This document shows, one piece after another, positions 16,868 to 25,943 of a stretch of 64,000 bases of DNA. A program made the translations under genes and the position numbers. Source of the stretch: Microcoleus sp036705565 (GTDB taxonomy: Bacteria; Cyanobacteriota; Cyanobacteriia; Cyanobacteriales; Microcoleaceae); the NCBI GenBank assembly GCA_036705565.1, contig JAUBUY010000012.1; one strand, 5' to 3'. The notes below the pieces were generated by a model. The model was not told the DNA's origin, did no database searches, and worked only from the letters and a program-made list of their open reading frames with translations. Every line of letters begins with the position of its first letter. Position 1 is the stretch's first letter.

Positions 16868-18259
16868 GTGAATCGCTCAACGGCTAATAATTCGCAATTT
16901 GGATTTCCGAAGATGCCGCCATCGCTGCAATTGCGACAGTATCAGCGAGTGGCGGTGGCTAATTGGTTTGCGAATCAGGGACGCGGTACGCTGAAGATGG
17001 CGACGGGTAGTGGCAAGACGATTACTGCGCTGGCGATCGCCACTGAATTATACAATAAAATTAACCTGCAAGTCCTGCTCGTAATTTGCCCTTACTGTCA
17101 CCTGGTGAATCAGTGGGCGCGCGAATCGGAGAAATTTGGTTTAAAACCTATTTTGGCTTTTGATAGCGCCCGTAGTTGGCAGAATAAGCTGGCTGCGGGT
17201 TTGTATGAAGTGCGCTCTGGCGATCGGCTATTTCTCACAATCATCACTACCAATGCTACCTTAATGGGAGATAGTTTGCGATCGCAACTGCGCTATTTCC
17301 CAGAAAAAACCCTGATTATTGGAGACGAAGTTCACAACTTAGGCGCGCCCCGTTTAGGAGAAAGTTTGCCGCGCAATATTGGACTGCGACTCGCCCTTTC
17401 CGCCACCCCAGAAAGGCATTTCGACGAACAAGGAACTGAAGCTATTTTAGATTATTTCGGCCCGGTTTTGCAGCCGGAACTTACCTTAGCCGACGCCATC
17501 CGCCAAAAAGCCTTAGTACATTATTTATACTATCCAATTTTAGTAGAATTGACCGAAGCCGAAACCCGCAAATATTCCCGCTTAACTCAAAAGATTGGCT
17601 GGGCGCTTTGGGGCGATGAAAAAGTAGAAGAAAACGATGCTTTAACAACTTTATTAATGCAGCGAGCTCGGTTAATTGGGGCTGCGGCTAATAAATTAGT
17701 AGCGTTGCGAGAATTAATGATTCACCGTCTCGACACCGCCCACACTTTATTTTACTGTGGCGACGGTGCGATCGAAGGAAGTGCGCGCCGAAATAACAAC
17801 CGCCAACTAACAGAAACCGCCAAGTTATTGGGTTCCGAATTAGGCTACCGAGTTAATACTTATACTGCGGCAACTCCTTTAGCAGAAAGAGAACGATTGC
17901 GCCAGCAATTTGAGAGTGGAGAATTGCAAGGTTTGGTAGCGATTCGGTGTTTGGATGAAGGCGTGGATATTCCTGCAATTCGCAATGCTGTAATTTTAGC
18001 AAGCAGCAGCAATCCGCGCCAGTTTATTCAGCGCCGGGGACGGATTTTGCGGCCGCATCCGGGGAAGGAAAGGGCAACTTTATTTGACATGATAGTTTTG
18101 CCTCCAGATTTAGGTCGGGAAACCTTAGAAGTCGAGCGCAATTTGCTACGAAAAGAGTTGAAACGGTTCTTGGAATTTGCCGATTTAGCTGACAATGCTG
18201 GGGAAGCTAGAGTGAAATTGCTTCAAATTCAGAGGCGTTACGGGCTATTAGACATTTGA
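16868..18259 (+). CDS. SF2 helicase, probable restriction component of the dnd island
   Basis: A 463-residue superfamily 2 DNA helicase/translocase. Motif I is MATGSGKT, motif II DEVH (in IGDEVHNLG), motif III LSATPER, and motif VI QRRGRILR. It is short and lacks any fused nuclease domain. Its size and position resemble the family that TIGRFAMs named DNA phosphorothioation system restriction enzyme, from memory and unchecked. The next two genes encode a small protein and an SMC ATPase, and the dnd genes follow about 8 kb further. Start is GTG at 16868; the ATG at 16913 (MPPSLQLRQYQ) is an alternative. Confidence 0.85.
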   Translation: MNRSTANNSQFGFPKMPPSLQLRQYQRVAVANWFANQGRGTLKMATGSGKTITALAIATELYNKINLQVLLVICPYCHLVNQWARESEKFGLKPILAFDSARSWQNKLAAGLYEVRSGDRLFLTIITTNATLMGDSLRSQLRYFPEKTLIIGDEVHNLGAPRLGESLPRNIGLRLALSATPERHFDEQGTEAILDYFGPVLQPELTLADAIRQKALVHYLYYPILVELTEAETRKYSRLTQKIGWALWGDEKVEENDALTTLLMQRARLIGAAANKLVALRELMIHRLDTAHTLFYCGDGAIEGSARRNNNRQLTETAKLLGSELGYRVNTYTAATPLAERERLRQQFESGELQGLVAIRCLDEGVDIPAIRNAVILASSSNPRQFIQRRGRILRPHPGKERATLFDMIVLPPDLGRETLEVERNLLRKELKRFLEFADLADNAGEARVKLLQIQRRYGLLDI

Positions 18260-18348
18260 CATTTATTAAGGTTCGGTTTATGTTTTAGAATAGAGAATTA
18301 TTCGATCGTAGTTTGAGTTGCTAGTTTAGTTCGCGATCGCACGCATAG

Positions 18349-18420
18349 TTCAGAAACCCGGTTTCTTTGTAGATTTCTCGTGAGTGTTCGCAAAACTCGT
18401 AGAAACCGGGTTTCTCGCCC
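18349..18420. repeat. AGAAACCCGGTTTCT dispersed repeat pair
   Basis: AGAAACCCGGTTTCT at about 18351 and TAGAAACCGGGTTTCT at about 18401 form the same double element as at 13908-13975. It separates the helicase gene from the next small gene. Confidence 0.7.
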
Positions 18421-18738
18421 ATGAGCCTAGGCCCTGTATATTTTAATATTTGCAAAAAAAATATGACGGAAAATCTGAATGAAAATCTGATTATGGCATT
18501 TAGATATGAAGATAGTGCGATCGCAGCCGTACCGACAAGCATTTTAGCAGAAAAGCGTTCTTCTTATCAAACTCATCAGGAATTCAGCGACGTACAGCAA
18601 CCAATTACTAGCGCGCCACCGGAAGTTAGACAAATTATTGAGCGGGTATTGGAAATTGAAAAAGATAAACTGTACATGAGAGCTCCTCGCCACATTAACG
18701 ATGACATTTTAAAAATCATTAAGGAAGCAATTGTATGA
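18421..18738 (+). CDS. Small protein coupled to the SMC-like ATPase
   Basis: At most 105 residues. Possible starts are ATG at 18421, 18463 or 18493; MAFRYEDSAIAAVPTSIL from 18493 looks like the body of the protein. The C-terminal part is helical (PPEVRQIIERVLEIEKDKLY...DDILKIIKEAIV). The stop overlaps the next start in ATGA, which implies translational coupling to the ATPase. I do not recognise the family. By position it could be a dedicated subunit of the ATPase. Confidence 0.7.
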   Translation: MSLGPVYFNICKKNMTENLNENLIMAFRYEDSAIAAVPTSILAEKRSSYQTHQEFSDVQQPITSAPPEVRQIIERVLEIEKDKLYMRAPRHINDDILKIIKEAIV

Positions 18739-20801
18739 AGTTAATCTCAATTACTCTATGCAACTTTCGTCAATTTTACGGCAAAACTCCCGAAATTAAA
18801 CTAGCTTGGGGCGGGCAAAATATTACAGTAATTCACGGGAATAATGGCGCGGGAAAAACTGCCTTAATGAATGCCTTTACGTGGGTACTTTACGGAAGAT
18901 TTAGCGCGGCTTTTGCGGCAGAAGAACAATTAGTAAACAAGCGCGCTTTGGCTGAGGCGGAAATGGGAAAAGCCGTAGGTTGTTGGGCGGAAATTGTGTT
19001 TGAACATGACAGCACGCGCTACCAAGCAAGACGCATTTGTCGTGCTTATAAAAGTGAAAATACTGTAGAACATGGTAAGGCTGAATTGTTTCTGAATGTA
19101 GCAAAAGATAACGGTCTGTGGCTGAAGCCGGATCAGCATCCAGATGATATTATCGGGCGGATTTTGCCGGAAAGTTTACATAAATATTTCTTTTTTGATG
19201 GGGAGCGAATCGAGCAAATTGTCCGCTATGACAAGAAGGCAGAAATTGCGGAAGCTACTAAGGAGTTGCTGGGAGTTGAAGTGTTGAATAGATCGCTCCG
19301 GCATTTACTAGAAGCAAAAAAATCTCTAGAGACAGATTTAAATATAATTGGGAATGCTGAAACGAAGAAACTTTTAAAAGACAAGCAAAAAATTGAGCAA
19401 GAAGCTGAGCAACTTTCGAGCAGACAAGTAGAAATCGAGCAGGAATTGGTCAACCAAGGGGAGTTAAAAAAAGCAGTTAATGGTAACTTATTGGAACTTA
19501 GCGGTGCTGCGGATTTACAAAAGTTGCGAGACGAATTGGAAATGCAGAAAAGTTTATTGAAGCAACAAATTGTACAGGCTACAGATGCTCTCAAACGCTC
19601 AATCTCTATGCGGGGTTATGGGGTATTTCTGTCAGAGGCTGCGGCTGAATTTAAAGTAATTGTTGAAGGTTTGCGGGAAGGCGGCTCGTTGCTTTCGGGG
19701 ATTCAGCGGCCGTTTTTGGAAGAGTTATTAGCGCAGCAGCGGTGTATCTGCGGTGCGGAATTAGTGGAGGGTTCTGAGTCTCGCCAACAGGTTAGCGGTT
19801 GGATGGATAAGGCGGGTGTTGGCGATGTGGAAGAAACAACTATTCGGATTAGCGATCGGGTAAATGAAATTGATAAACAAGTGGCTGATTTTTGGGAGGA
19901 AATTGACCGACACCAAGGCAATATCAGCCGCGACAGAACCGAACTTTCTCGGGTGGAAAATCAGTTAGACGATATTCACAACAAGCTGCGAAATTTTCCT
20001 GACGAGGATGTCAGCCGCTTGCAAAAGCGCTTGGATGAAATTGAGGCAAAAATTGGCGATTTGCACCGGGAAACAGGCTCTAATCAGCAGCAGATTGAGA
20101 GTTTGAATGTGCAGGTGTCGGCTTTGGACAAGCAAATCGATAAGCAGCAACTGAATGAGCAAAGGCAAGTATTAGCCCAGCGCCGGATTGCTGCGACTCA
20201 GGATGCGATCGATCGCCTAACTGAAGTGCGAGATCGCTTAGAAAAACAGTTTTGTTCTCAGTTGGAAAAGCGGGTGCAAGATATTTTTAGTCAAATTTCT
20301 TTTACTCCTTATATCCCAAAACTGAGCGATAAATACGAACTGACTCTAGTAGAAAATACCTCTGGTAAAGAATCATTGGTGGCCGCTTCTACGGGAGAAA
20401 ATCAAATTCTCAGTTTATCGTTTATCGGGGGAATTATTGAGGGCGTGCGGGAGTGGAGTCAAAAGAATACTTTGATGGGCCCGGATAGCAGTACGTTTCC
20501 AATTGTGATGGATTCTCCCTTTGGCAGTTTGGACGAGATTTATCGCAAGCAAATCGCGAATAAGCTGCCGAAGTTGGCGAATCAATTGGTAGTTTTGGTA
20601 ACAAAAACTCAGTGGCGCGGAGAAGTTGCTCAAGAAATGGAAAGTTGCACCGGCAGGGAATACGTGCTGGTGTACAATTCTCCGAAAGCTGATTGTGAAG
20701 AAGATGCGATCGAACTTGGCGGGACGCGCTATCCTTTAGTTAGGCGCAGTCCGAATGAATTTGAATATACGGAAATTGTAGAGGTGGATTATGGCTTCTA
20801 A
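18735..20801 (+). CDS. DndD-like SMC/RecF-type AAA ATPase
   Basis: A 688-residue ATPase with a Rad50-like layout. The Walker A motif GNNGAGKT is at residues 35-42 and the DndD-like FFFDGERIE near 155. A long coiled coil is interrupted by a CxC element (RCICGAEL, about 336) like a zinc hook. The signature-like segment is STGENQILSLSF, and Walker B with D-loop is FPIVMDSPFGSLDE. It resembles DndD but is distinct from the dndD at 33327. It is translationally coupled to the small gene before it and overlaps the Uma2 gene after it by 11 bases. A role in DNA sensing or restriction within the dnd island is inferred. Confidence 0.85.
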   Translation: MKLISITLCNFRQFYGKTPEIKLAWGGQNITVIHGNNGAGKTALMNAFTWVLYGRFSAAFAAEEQLVNKRALAEAEMGKAVGCWAEIVFEHDSTRYQARRICRAYKSENTVEHGKAELFLNVAKDNGLWLKPDQHPDDIIGRILPESLHKYFFFDGERIEQIVRYDKKAEIAEATKELLGVEVLNRSLRHLLEAKKSLETDLNIIGNAETKKLLKDKQKIEQEAEQLSSRQVEIEQELVNQGELKKAVNGNLLELSGAADLQKLRDELEMQKSLLKQQIVQATDALKRSISMRGYGVFLSEAAAEFKVIVEGLREGGSLLSGIQRPFLEELLAQQRCICGAELVEGSESRQQVSGWMDKAGVGDVEETTIRISDRVNEIDKQVADFWEEIDRHQGNISRDRTELSRVENQLDDIHNKLRNFPDEDVSRLQKRLDEIEAKIGDLHRETGSNQQQIESLNVQVSALDKQIDKQQLNEQRQVLAQRRIAATQDAIDRLTEVRDRLEKQFCSQLEKRVQDIFSQISFTPYIPKLSDKYELTLVENTSGKESLVAASTGENQILSLSFIGGIIEGVREWSQKNTLMGPDSSTFPIVMDSPFGSLDEIYRKQIANKLPKLANQLVVLVTKTQWRGEVAQEMESCTGREYVLVYNSPKADCEEDAIELGGTRYPLVRRSPNEFEYTEIVEVDYGF

Positions 20802-21447
20802 TTCGGCAATTACGCAGGTTTTGGAAACGGATATTTGGGTGAAGGCGACGTGGGAAGAGTTTCTAAATTTTGCTGAGGATTCAGCATGGGAAAAGGGCAA
20901 GTTTTATTACTATCAAGAACACATGAGGGTAGAAATGTCACCAGTAGGGCCATTGCACGGGCGTCAAAATTCAATTATGGCCTGTGTAGTTATTCTGTTT
21001 GCAACATTGAGAAATATCCGAGTAGTTCAGTTTACTAACACCAGTTTTCGCAAAGCAGGTATCGGCGAGTTTCAACCTGATTTAGCTTACTACATTGGTT
21101 CAGATTTAAGAGTGCCTCCTGATGATAGCAATTCTGCTGTTGATTTAAATCTATACGATCCGCCTAATTTGATAATAGAAATTGGTGCATCTTCTTTTAA
21201 CGATGATTTAGGCAGTAAGCGGTTGCTTTACGAAAATGCAGGAATTAGTGAATATTGGGTTGAACGTGCAAACACGCGGGAGGTTTTTGCGTTTGCGATT
21301 AATGGCGGAGGTAGCGGGAGAATTCAAGAGTCGCGGGTTTTACCGGGGCTGGAAATCCGGTTAGTTGAGGAAGCTTTGAATCGCAGTCAAACGCAAGATG
21401 ATGGGGAAATTAATCGCTGGTTGATTCAAACTTTTAGTCAAGGTTGA
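20791..21447 (+). CDS. Uma2 family (DUF820) endonuclease-like protein, second copy
   Basis: A 218-residue PD-(D/E)XK-fold protein. Motifs are HMRVEMSPVGPLHGR, FQPDLAYYIG (catalytic Asp), PPNLIIEIGASS (catalytic Glu) and GISEYWVERANTREVFAF. The ATG at 20791 lies inside the last codons of the ATPase gene, so both are in one operon. It differs clearly from the copy at 16247 and is not a recent duplicate. Whether it cuts DNA in the defence context is unknown. Confidence 0.85.
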   Translation: MASNSAITQVLETDIWVKATWEEFLNFAEDSAWEKGKFYYYQEHMRVEMSPVGPLHGRQNSIMACVVILFATLRNIRVVQFTNTSFRKAGIGEFQPDLAYYIGSDLRVPPDDSNSAVDLNLYDPPNLIIEIGASSFNDDLGSKRLLYENAGISEYWVERANTREVFAFAINGGGSGRIQESRVLPGLEIRLVEEALNRSQTQDDGEINRWLIQTFSQG

Positions 21448-21459
21448 AGGGAGTTTGAC

Positions 21460-21780
21460 GTGAAAAAGCAGTATCATAAGTTGGTGCGCGATCGCATTCC
21501 TGAAATTATTCGCCAAAGCGGGAATGAATGCGAGGTTGTAATTTTGTCGGAGGCAGAATACCGTCAAGCTTTGCTGCAGAAATTGATTGAAGAAGCGGGG
21601 GAAGCCGCAGAAGCCCAGGAGGAAGATTTGGTGGCGGAATTGGCGGATTTGTATGAGGTGATAGATGCGGTGATGGCGAGTTTTGGCATTTCGGGCGATC
21701 GACTTTTGGCGGAACAAATGAAGCGGCGGGAAGCAAGAGGAGGTTTTGCACAAAAAATTATGTTGTTGCGGACATTGTGA
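21460..21780 (+). CDS. MazG-like NTP pyrophosphohydrolase
   Basis: A 106-residue all-alpha NTP pyrophosphatase-type protein. It starts at GTG (21460) as MKKQYHKLVRDRIPEII, the usual start of this family. The metal-binding EEAGE...E..D pattern is seen in LIEEAGEAAEAQEEDLVAELADLYEVIDAV. Members hydrolyse nucleoside triphosphates to monophosphates. It lies 12 bases after the Uma2 stop, in the same operon. In a defence island it could alter nucleotide pools, but housekeeping is equally possible. Confidence 0.85.
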   Translation: MKKQYHKLVRDRIPEIIRQSGNECEVVILSEAEYRQALLQKLIEEAGEAAEAQEEDLVAELADLYEVIDAVMASFGISGDRLLAEQMKRREARGGFAQKIMLLRTL

Positions 21781-21841
21781 ATTGGCCCTGCGCCCAGTGT
21801 TGGATATTGGCGAGATTTATAATAGTTAGAAACTAGATATT

Positions 21842-22318
21842 ATGGCAATGGCTGCTAACAAAATTAGAATTGCTAAAGATAAAGCCGAGTTAGTCAAATC
21901 ATTAACTTTATCGGATAACCACACTGGCCCTTTCCAGACTTACGCCGATGTCATCGCCTTCGCCGCATCCTTGGGAAAGCAGCGGAAAAAACGATCGCCT
22001 TTGGGGGAAATTTCTAAACGAGAACCAGGGGCGATAGATGTTGATATTTTTGTATCCAGGGGTTACGATATGGCGATTAAGTTAATTGCGATCGCCGAAA
22101 CCAAAAATCCTCAAATTCTCTCCCATCTCGACGAAAAATTGGAAGCAGAACGCTTGCAAATTTTTGAAGAATATGCTAATGGTGGACTGGAAATATTGCG
22201 AGAAGAGTTGCGGGGTGCGGCGGATTATACCGATCGCCTGTTGTTGGTTTTGATTTCTGAAAGAGACAACCAACATCGGTCAAATGAAGAATTCGATTTA
22301 AGCAAGTTCTTATTTTAA
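21842..22318 (+). CDS. Probable dnd-system-associated small protein
   Basis: A 158-residue soluble protein. The sequence MAANKIRIAKDKAELVKSL, TYADVIAFAASLGKQRKKR and FDLSKFLF resembles the family named dnd system-associated protein 4 in TIGRFAMs, from memory and unchecked. A charged helical region follows (LEAERLQIFEEYANGGLEIL). No catalytic motif is visible. It is 60 bases after the MazG-like gene and 10 bases before the membrane EEP gene. Its presence is one of the better signs that this upstream operon belongs to the phosphorothioation system. Confidence 0.7.
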   Translation: MAMAANKIRIAKDKAELVKSLTLSDNHTGPFQTYADVIAFAASLGKQRKKRSPLGEISKREPGAIDVDIFVSRGYDMAIKLIAIAETKNPQILSHLDEKLEAERLQIFEEYANGGLEILREELRGAADYTDRLLLVLISERDNQHRSNEEFDLSKFLF

Positions 22319-22328
22319 TAGGTGCCCA

Positions 22329-23387
22329 ATGAAGTATGTACTAGCAGAGATCGTAAAGAAAGGGCTTAAGGAATCTGCCAAATTTTTCGCTTACGGCTAC
22401 TCAGTATTCATGATCTGCTATTTCATTCTCAAACTAATCCTTTGGGATAGAATAGGAGTTATTGCCTTAATTACCACTTTTATTCCCTTAATTTTATTCC
22501 CAACTTTCCTGCTTCCCATCATCGGATTGTCAATCATCAAAAAAAGATGGTTCACTATTATTTCGGCGATCGCCTGCATTATCCTAATAAGTTGGCTGCA
22601 CATTAAATACTTTTCTCCCACACCAATAAACATCACAGATTCGCACCCCAGCATCAAAATTTTATCCCATAACGTCCATTGGTATAAAACTCAGTCGCCA
22701 AGTTTAGCTAAACTGATTCAGAATCAAAAACCCGATATTATATTTTTACAAGAAATCGTTAGTAAACATACCGAAAGAGCTTTCACCTGGTTAAAAGCAG
22801 ACTACCCCTATCAAATTGGCAATCCCCCTGTAGGAATTCTCAGTAAATATCCGATTGTCTCCAGCGAAATACTGCACTTAGCCGGCCATCCAGAAACGCA
22901 GCAGCGGGCAATTATTAAATTTAACGAACAAGAAGTAGTGATTTATAATATGCAAGCTACCGGGCCGTGGTTGACCAGAGCTAGAAAATTGCGTTTTTTC
23001 AAACTTCCTGTTTACATATATGGCAAACGATCGCCTGAAATTCAAGAATTAGTGCAGCGAGTTGAGCGAGAAACTCTGCCAGTCATCGTCGCGGGCGATT
23101 TTAATATGACAGACGAAACTCAAGACTATTACAGGGTAAAGAAAGTCTTGCAAGATTCTTTCCGAAAATCTGGATTTGGGTTTGGTTTTACCTGGCCTCA
23201 CGGTTGGGAACTTAACTTATTGGTAAAAAGGTTAAATTGGAGATTGAATTATCCCGTTTGCCGGATTGATTATATTTGGTATTCAAAGCATTGGGGCGCT
23301 AAATCTAGTTCGGTTTTGGAGGCAACGGAGTCAGATCATTTGCCTGTAGGAGCCGAACTTATTTTGTTAAAGGAAGCCAGATTGTGA
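22329..23387 (+). CDS. Membrane-anchored endonuclease/exonuclease/phosphatase family protein
   Basis: A 352-residue protein. Three hydrophobic helices lie at about 20-40, 43-66 and 71-92. Then comes an EEP domain with the five usual motifs: LSHNVHW, IIFLQEI, IVAGDFNMTD, RIDYIW and ESDHLPV. The catalytic Asn, Glu, Asp/Asn and His residues are all present. Family members cut phosphodiesters in nucleic acids or phospholipids. The domain follows the membrane segments and its side of the membrane is not certain. It closes the plus-strand operon that starts near 16.2 kb. Confidence 0.87.
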   Translation: MKYVLAEIVKKGLKESAKFFAYGYSVFMICYFILKLILWDRIGVIALITTFIPLILFPTFLLPIIGLSIIKKRWFTIISAIACIILISWLHIKYFSPTPINITDSHPSIKILSHNVHWYKTQSPSLAKLIQNQKPDIIFLQEIVSKHTERAFTWLKADYPYQIGNPPVGILSKYPIVSSEILHLAGHPETQQRAIIKFNEQEVVIYNMQATGPWLTRARKLRFFKLPVYIYGKRSPEIQELVQRVERETLPVIVAGDFNMTDETQDYYRVKKVLQDSFRKSGFGFGFTWPHGWELNLLVKRLNWRLNYPVCRIDYIWYSKHWGAKSSSVLEATESDHLPVGAELILLKEARL

Positions 23388-23399
23388 GAAGTTTTTTAG

Positions 23400-23792
23400 T
23401 CAATACCAGTCTGCGATTGCGAGTTCCGAAACTCTAGAAAATTCCTTGACATTGTGGGTTACGAGAGTCGCTTGCAGGGCTACGGCTGTCCCTGCAATCA
23501 AAACATCGATCGGGCCGATGGGAGTACCTTGTTGCTCCAACTGGGCGCGAATTGTAGCAGCCGCAAGAGCTGCATCGCGATCGAAAGGAATAACGTTAAC
23601 TCTGCTCAAAAATTGCTGAAGTTGTTGGGTGCGTTTTGCGGGCGAATTGGATTTAGCAATGCCGACTTGCAACTCAAAAAGGACGCTCGTAGAAACGACT
23701 ATTTCCAGGGGAGAAACATTCGCAAGATTTTGAGCAACTTGTCCTTGACCTTTGAAATAGTAGATCAAGGTGTTGGTATCCAAAACGTACAT
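23400..23792 (-). CDS. vapC: VapC-type PIN-domain toxin
   Basis: A 130-residue PIN-domain ribonuclease. Acidic residues of the active site are D5 (MYVLDTN), the Glu in STSVLFELQVG, and Asp in IGPIDVLIAG, followed by LVTHNVKEF. The start abuts the stop of the antitoxin gene (TAAATG). It is a toxin-antitoxin pair embedded in the dnd island, convergent with the EEP gene with 12 bases between them. Confidence 0.9.
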   Translation of the reverse strand: MYVLDTNTLIYYFKGQGQVAQNLANVSPLEIVVSTSVLFELQVGIAKSNSPAKRTQQLQQFLSRVNVIPFDRDAALAAATIRAQLEQQGTPIGPIDVLIAGTAVALQATLVTHNVKEFSRVSELAIADWY

Positions 23793-24044
23793 TTACAGAC
23801 TCTCCCGCAGGATGTCTTGTCCGGATTCAGCACGAATATCTTCTAGGGATGGAAAATCTTTTGCCCAAGTTCCAGCAAGGGAAAAAACAAGTTCATTCCA
23901 AGGAATCAGAGAGTCTACGGTGTCTGTTGGTTGGTTTGCGCTCAGGTGCTTGGCACAAACGAATTCAGCGAAAGTGAGAATTTCGCTGGCTTGGTCTTTG
24001 GGAAGGGTTTTGACGATTGCGTAAATCTGTTCAGCGATGGTCAT
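23793..24044 (-). CDS. Antitoxin partner of VapC
   Basis: An 83-residue protein starting MTIAEQIYAIVKTLPKDQASEILTF, with the pattern of short cyanobacterial antitoxins (DUF2281-like) whose N-terminus binds DNA and whose C-terminus wraps the toxin. It lies directly upstream of vapC on the same strand. Autoregulation by the pair is expected from the family. Confidence 0.8.
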   Translation of the reverse strand: MTIAEQIYAIVKTLPKDQASEILTFAEFVCAKHLSANQPTDTVDSLIPWNELVFSLAGTWAKDFPSLEDIRAESGQDILRESL

Positions 24045-24141
24045 AATGTGGTTCTAGGTAACGTGCAGATTCAATTATACAAAACCAATTTGTTTCCTAC
24101 TTTATCAGTCTTCGTCGCTGTGGGCTTTGCCCAATAAAAAC

Positions 24142-25734
24142 TTAGCTAAGCACTGGTGGCAATCCTACCTCTTGCGGCTGCACAAATCGGCCGTTAAAAC
24201 TAACAGCTTTATCCTCAAAAGTCCTCGCTTCCGCTACCGCTTGCCGCAAATGAGCTCGCTCCATATCGTCCTGAATTCCCCCCACCAAATATACAATTAA
24301 CTTCGTCGCTAAATCCTTTCCAGAAACTAGCATTCGCTTTTTGTTCGGATCGTACAAAATCCCGTACCACGCAGACTCAGGATTCTCCATGTGGCTAAAT
24401 CCTTCATCGACATCGAATCTGCGGAGTTTGTCGAAAATAGATTTCAGGGAAAGTTTCTTTCTAAATACTAGAATTCCCAAAGCATTAGCTAAAGCAACTT
24501 GACCGACTGGACGGAACAAAAGATTTCCTTCGCCCCCTGGCTTTTCAAAACTAAATCGGCGCAATTCAGTCGTTTCTTCGCCGCTTTCAATTCTTTGATA
24601 GCTGGGTAAAGTTGCTAAATGATCGAACAATTTTTTAAACTCTTCAATTCCCTCTTTTAGTTCTTCATCTTCGGGACGCATGGGAATTAAACCTTTTCGT
24701 TCCGGCTTCCAATGGGGGAATTTGTATTCTAAATACCGTTCGGACATATCTTGCAGCGCTTGCAATGTGGTTAACACAGTTGATTTTGCTGCGACTGTGG
24801 CGCTGTCCCAATTGACGCGGGGGTTTCTGTCATCTTGTTCTTTTAATAAGGGATGGGTGACGGCAATTTTGCGGGCGCAAATCGCAAATCCGTTGTCCTC
24901 GTTTAATAATGCTAGCTGGCCCTGACTCAGCGTTACGGCCATTAGGTTAACGTGCACAAAGATCGATCGCACGCGCCGTTGTGCTTGCTGTCGCGTTTCC
25001 CCCGCTACCGCCGCCGGGATAAACTCAATTCCGATTTTTTCGTGAGCTAATTTATACACTGTTTCGGGGTCGATTTGATACTCTTCTGCTAAATCTTCCA
25101 GAGTAATTGCAGCGCCGACAGGTTTTTTATTTTTGTTGTATCTTTGCAGGATTCCGGTTTTAATTAAACTCATTAAACCTTGAACTCCCATCAGCCGATG
25201 CTGGCCGTCTAAGGCAAAAATAGAGACTTTTTGAGAGACATTCAAAAGCCCTAAGTTCTCGTTTTTATCAAAGGATGTAAATTCAGTCGCGGATTTGGTT
25301 GCTACGCCATTTTTATCCCATTCCTCGGCTAGAGGATTATCTACCCACGGGGGACTGACGACTACTAAAACTGCGGGGAATTTGTGCGATTTTCGGGCTG
25401 CTAAATATTGAGTGAGGGTGGCTTGGCGCGACCAATCTAAGGGACGCTGGATTATTTCGTCAATGGTTTCGTCGTCGCGGACGATGTTGTTGGTTTGGAG
25501 GTCGAATTTTTGGCGGAAAAGCGGCATCTGGGAGGCGAAACGGACGCGAGAGTCTAACCATTCTAGGGTGACTGAACCGATGTATGCTTCGCTGTTTCCC
25601 ATCTGGGTTTTTTGGACGAAAATGCGATCGTCCTTTCCTAAATAATTATCTAATAAAAGTGCGATTTCCTGTCTGTCGCTATTTTCTTTTTCTAAAATTT
25701 TTATAGCGAGGTCATCCGCTGGGTTGGTTGTCAT
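24142..25734 (-). CDS. DGQHR-motif protein (DndB-related)
   Basis: A 530-residue protein with the DGQHR motif at about 173-177 (FALDGQHRLMG). The motif defines the DndB and DGQHR superfamily. Further features are VVVSPPWVDNPLAEEW upstream and NPRVNWDSATV downstream. It is longer than classical DndB (26294-27415) and forms a second, divergent family in the same locus. The two genes are divergently oriented across a repeat-filled space. DndB binds dnd promoters and represses them; the function of the larger DGQHR proteins is not established. A dnd-linked role is inferred from the location. Confidence 0.8.
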   Translation of the reverse strand: MTTNPADDLAIKILEKENSDRQEIALLLDNYLGKDDRIFVQKTQMGNSEAYIGSVTLEWLDSRVRFASQMPLFRQKFDLQTNNIVRDDETIDEIIQRPLDWSRQATLTQYLAARKSHKFPAVLVVVSPPWVDNPLAEEWDKNGVATKSATEFTSFDKNENLGLLNVSQKVSIFALDGQHRLMGVQGLMSLIKTGILQRYNKNKKPVGAAITLEDLAEEYQIDPETVYKLAHEKIGIEFIPAAVAGETRQQAQRRVRSIFVHVNLMAVTLSQGQLALLNEDNGFAICARKIAVTHPLLKEQDDRNPRVNWDSATVAAKSTVLTTLQALQDMSERYLEYKFPHWKPERKGLIPMRPEDEELKEGIEEFKKLFDHLATLPSYQRIESGEETTELRRFSFEKPGGEGNLLFRPVGQVALANALGILVFRKKLSLKSIFDKLRRFDVDEGFSHMENPESAWYGILYDPNKKRMLVSGKDLATKLIVYLVGGIQDDMERAHLRQAVAEARTFEDKAVSFNGRFVQPQEVGLPPVLS

Positions 25735-25943
25735 GGGCGGTTTTTATATAATTAGGTTATTTTTTCAAAAATATCATGGGTTAAATTTTATGTCAACTCT
25801 TGTTTTTTAAAAATTTTTGTGAAATACTTAAAACACTAAGTAAATTCAACCTTATATATCATTTAATGTTTTATTTGTCAATAGCTTAGGGGCGATCGGG
25901 CTTGATGCAGATGCGTCTGGGTCTCACGCGCCACCGTCTGAGT

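Noticed and set aside
16247..23387. BREX or type I restriction locus
   Set aside because: No pglZ, brxC, hsdM or hsdS homologue is present; the helicase, SMC ATPase and small protein fit a dnd-linked set better.
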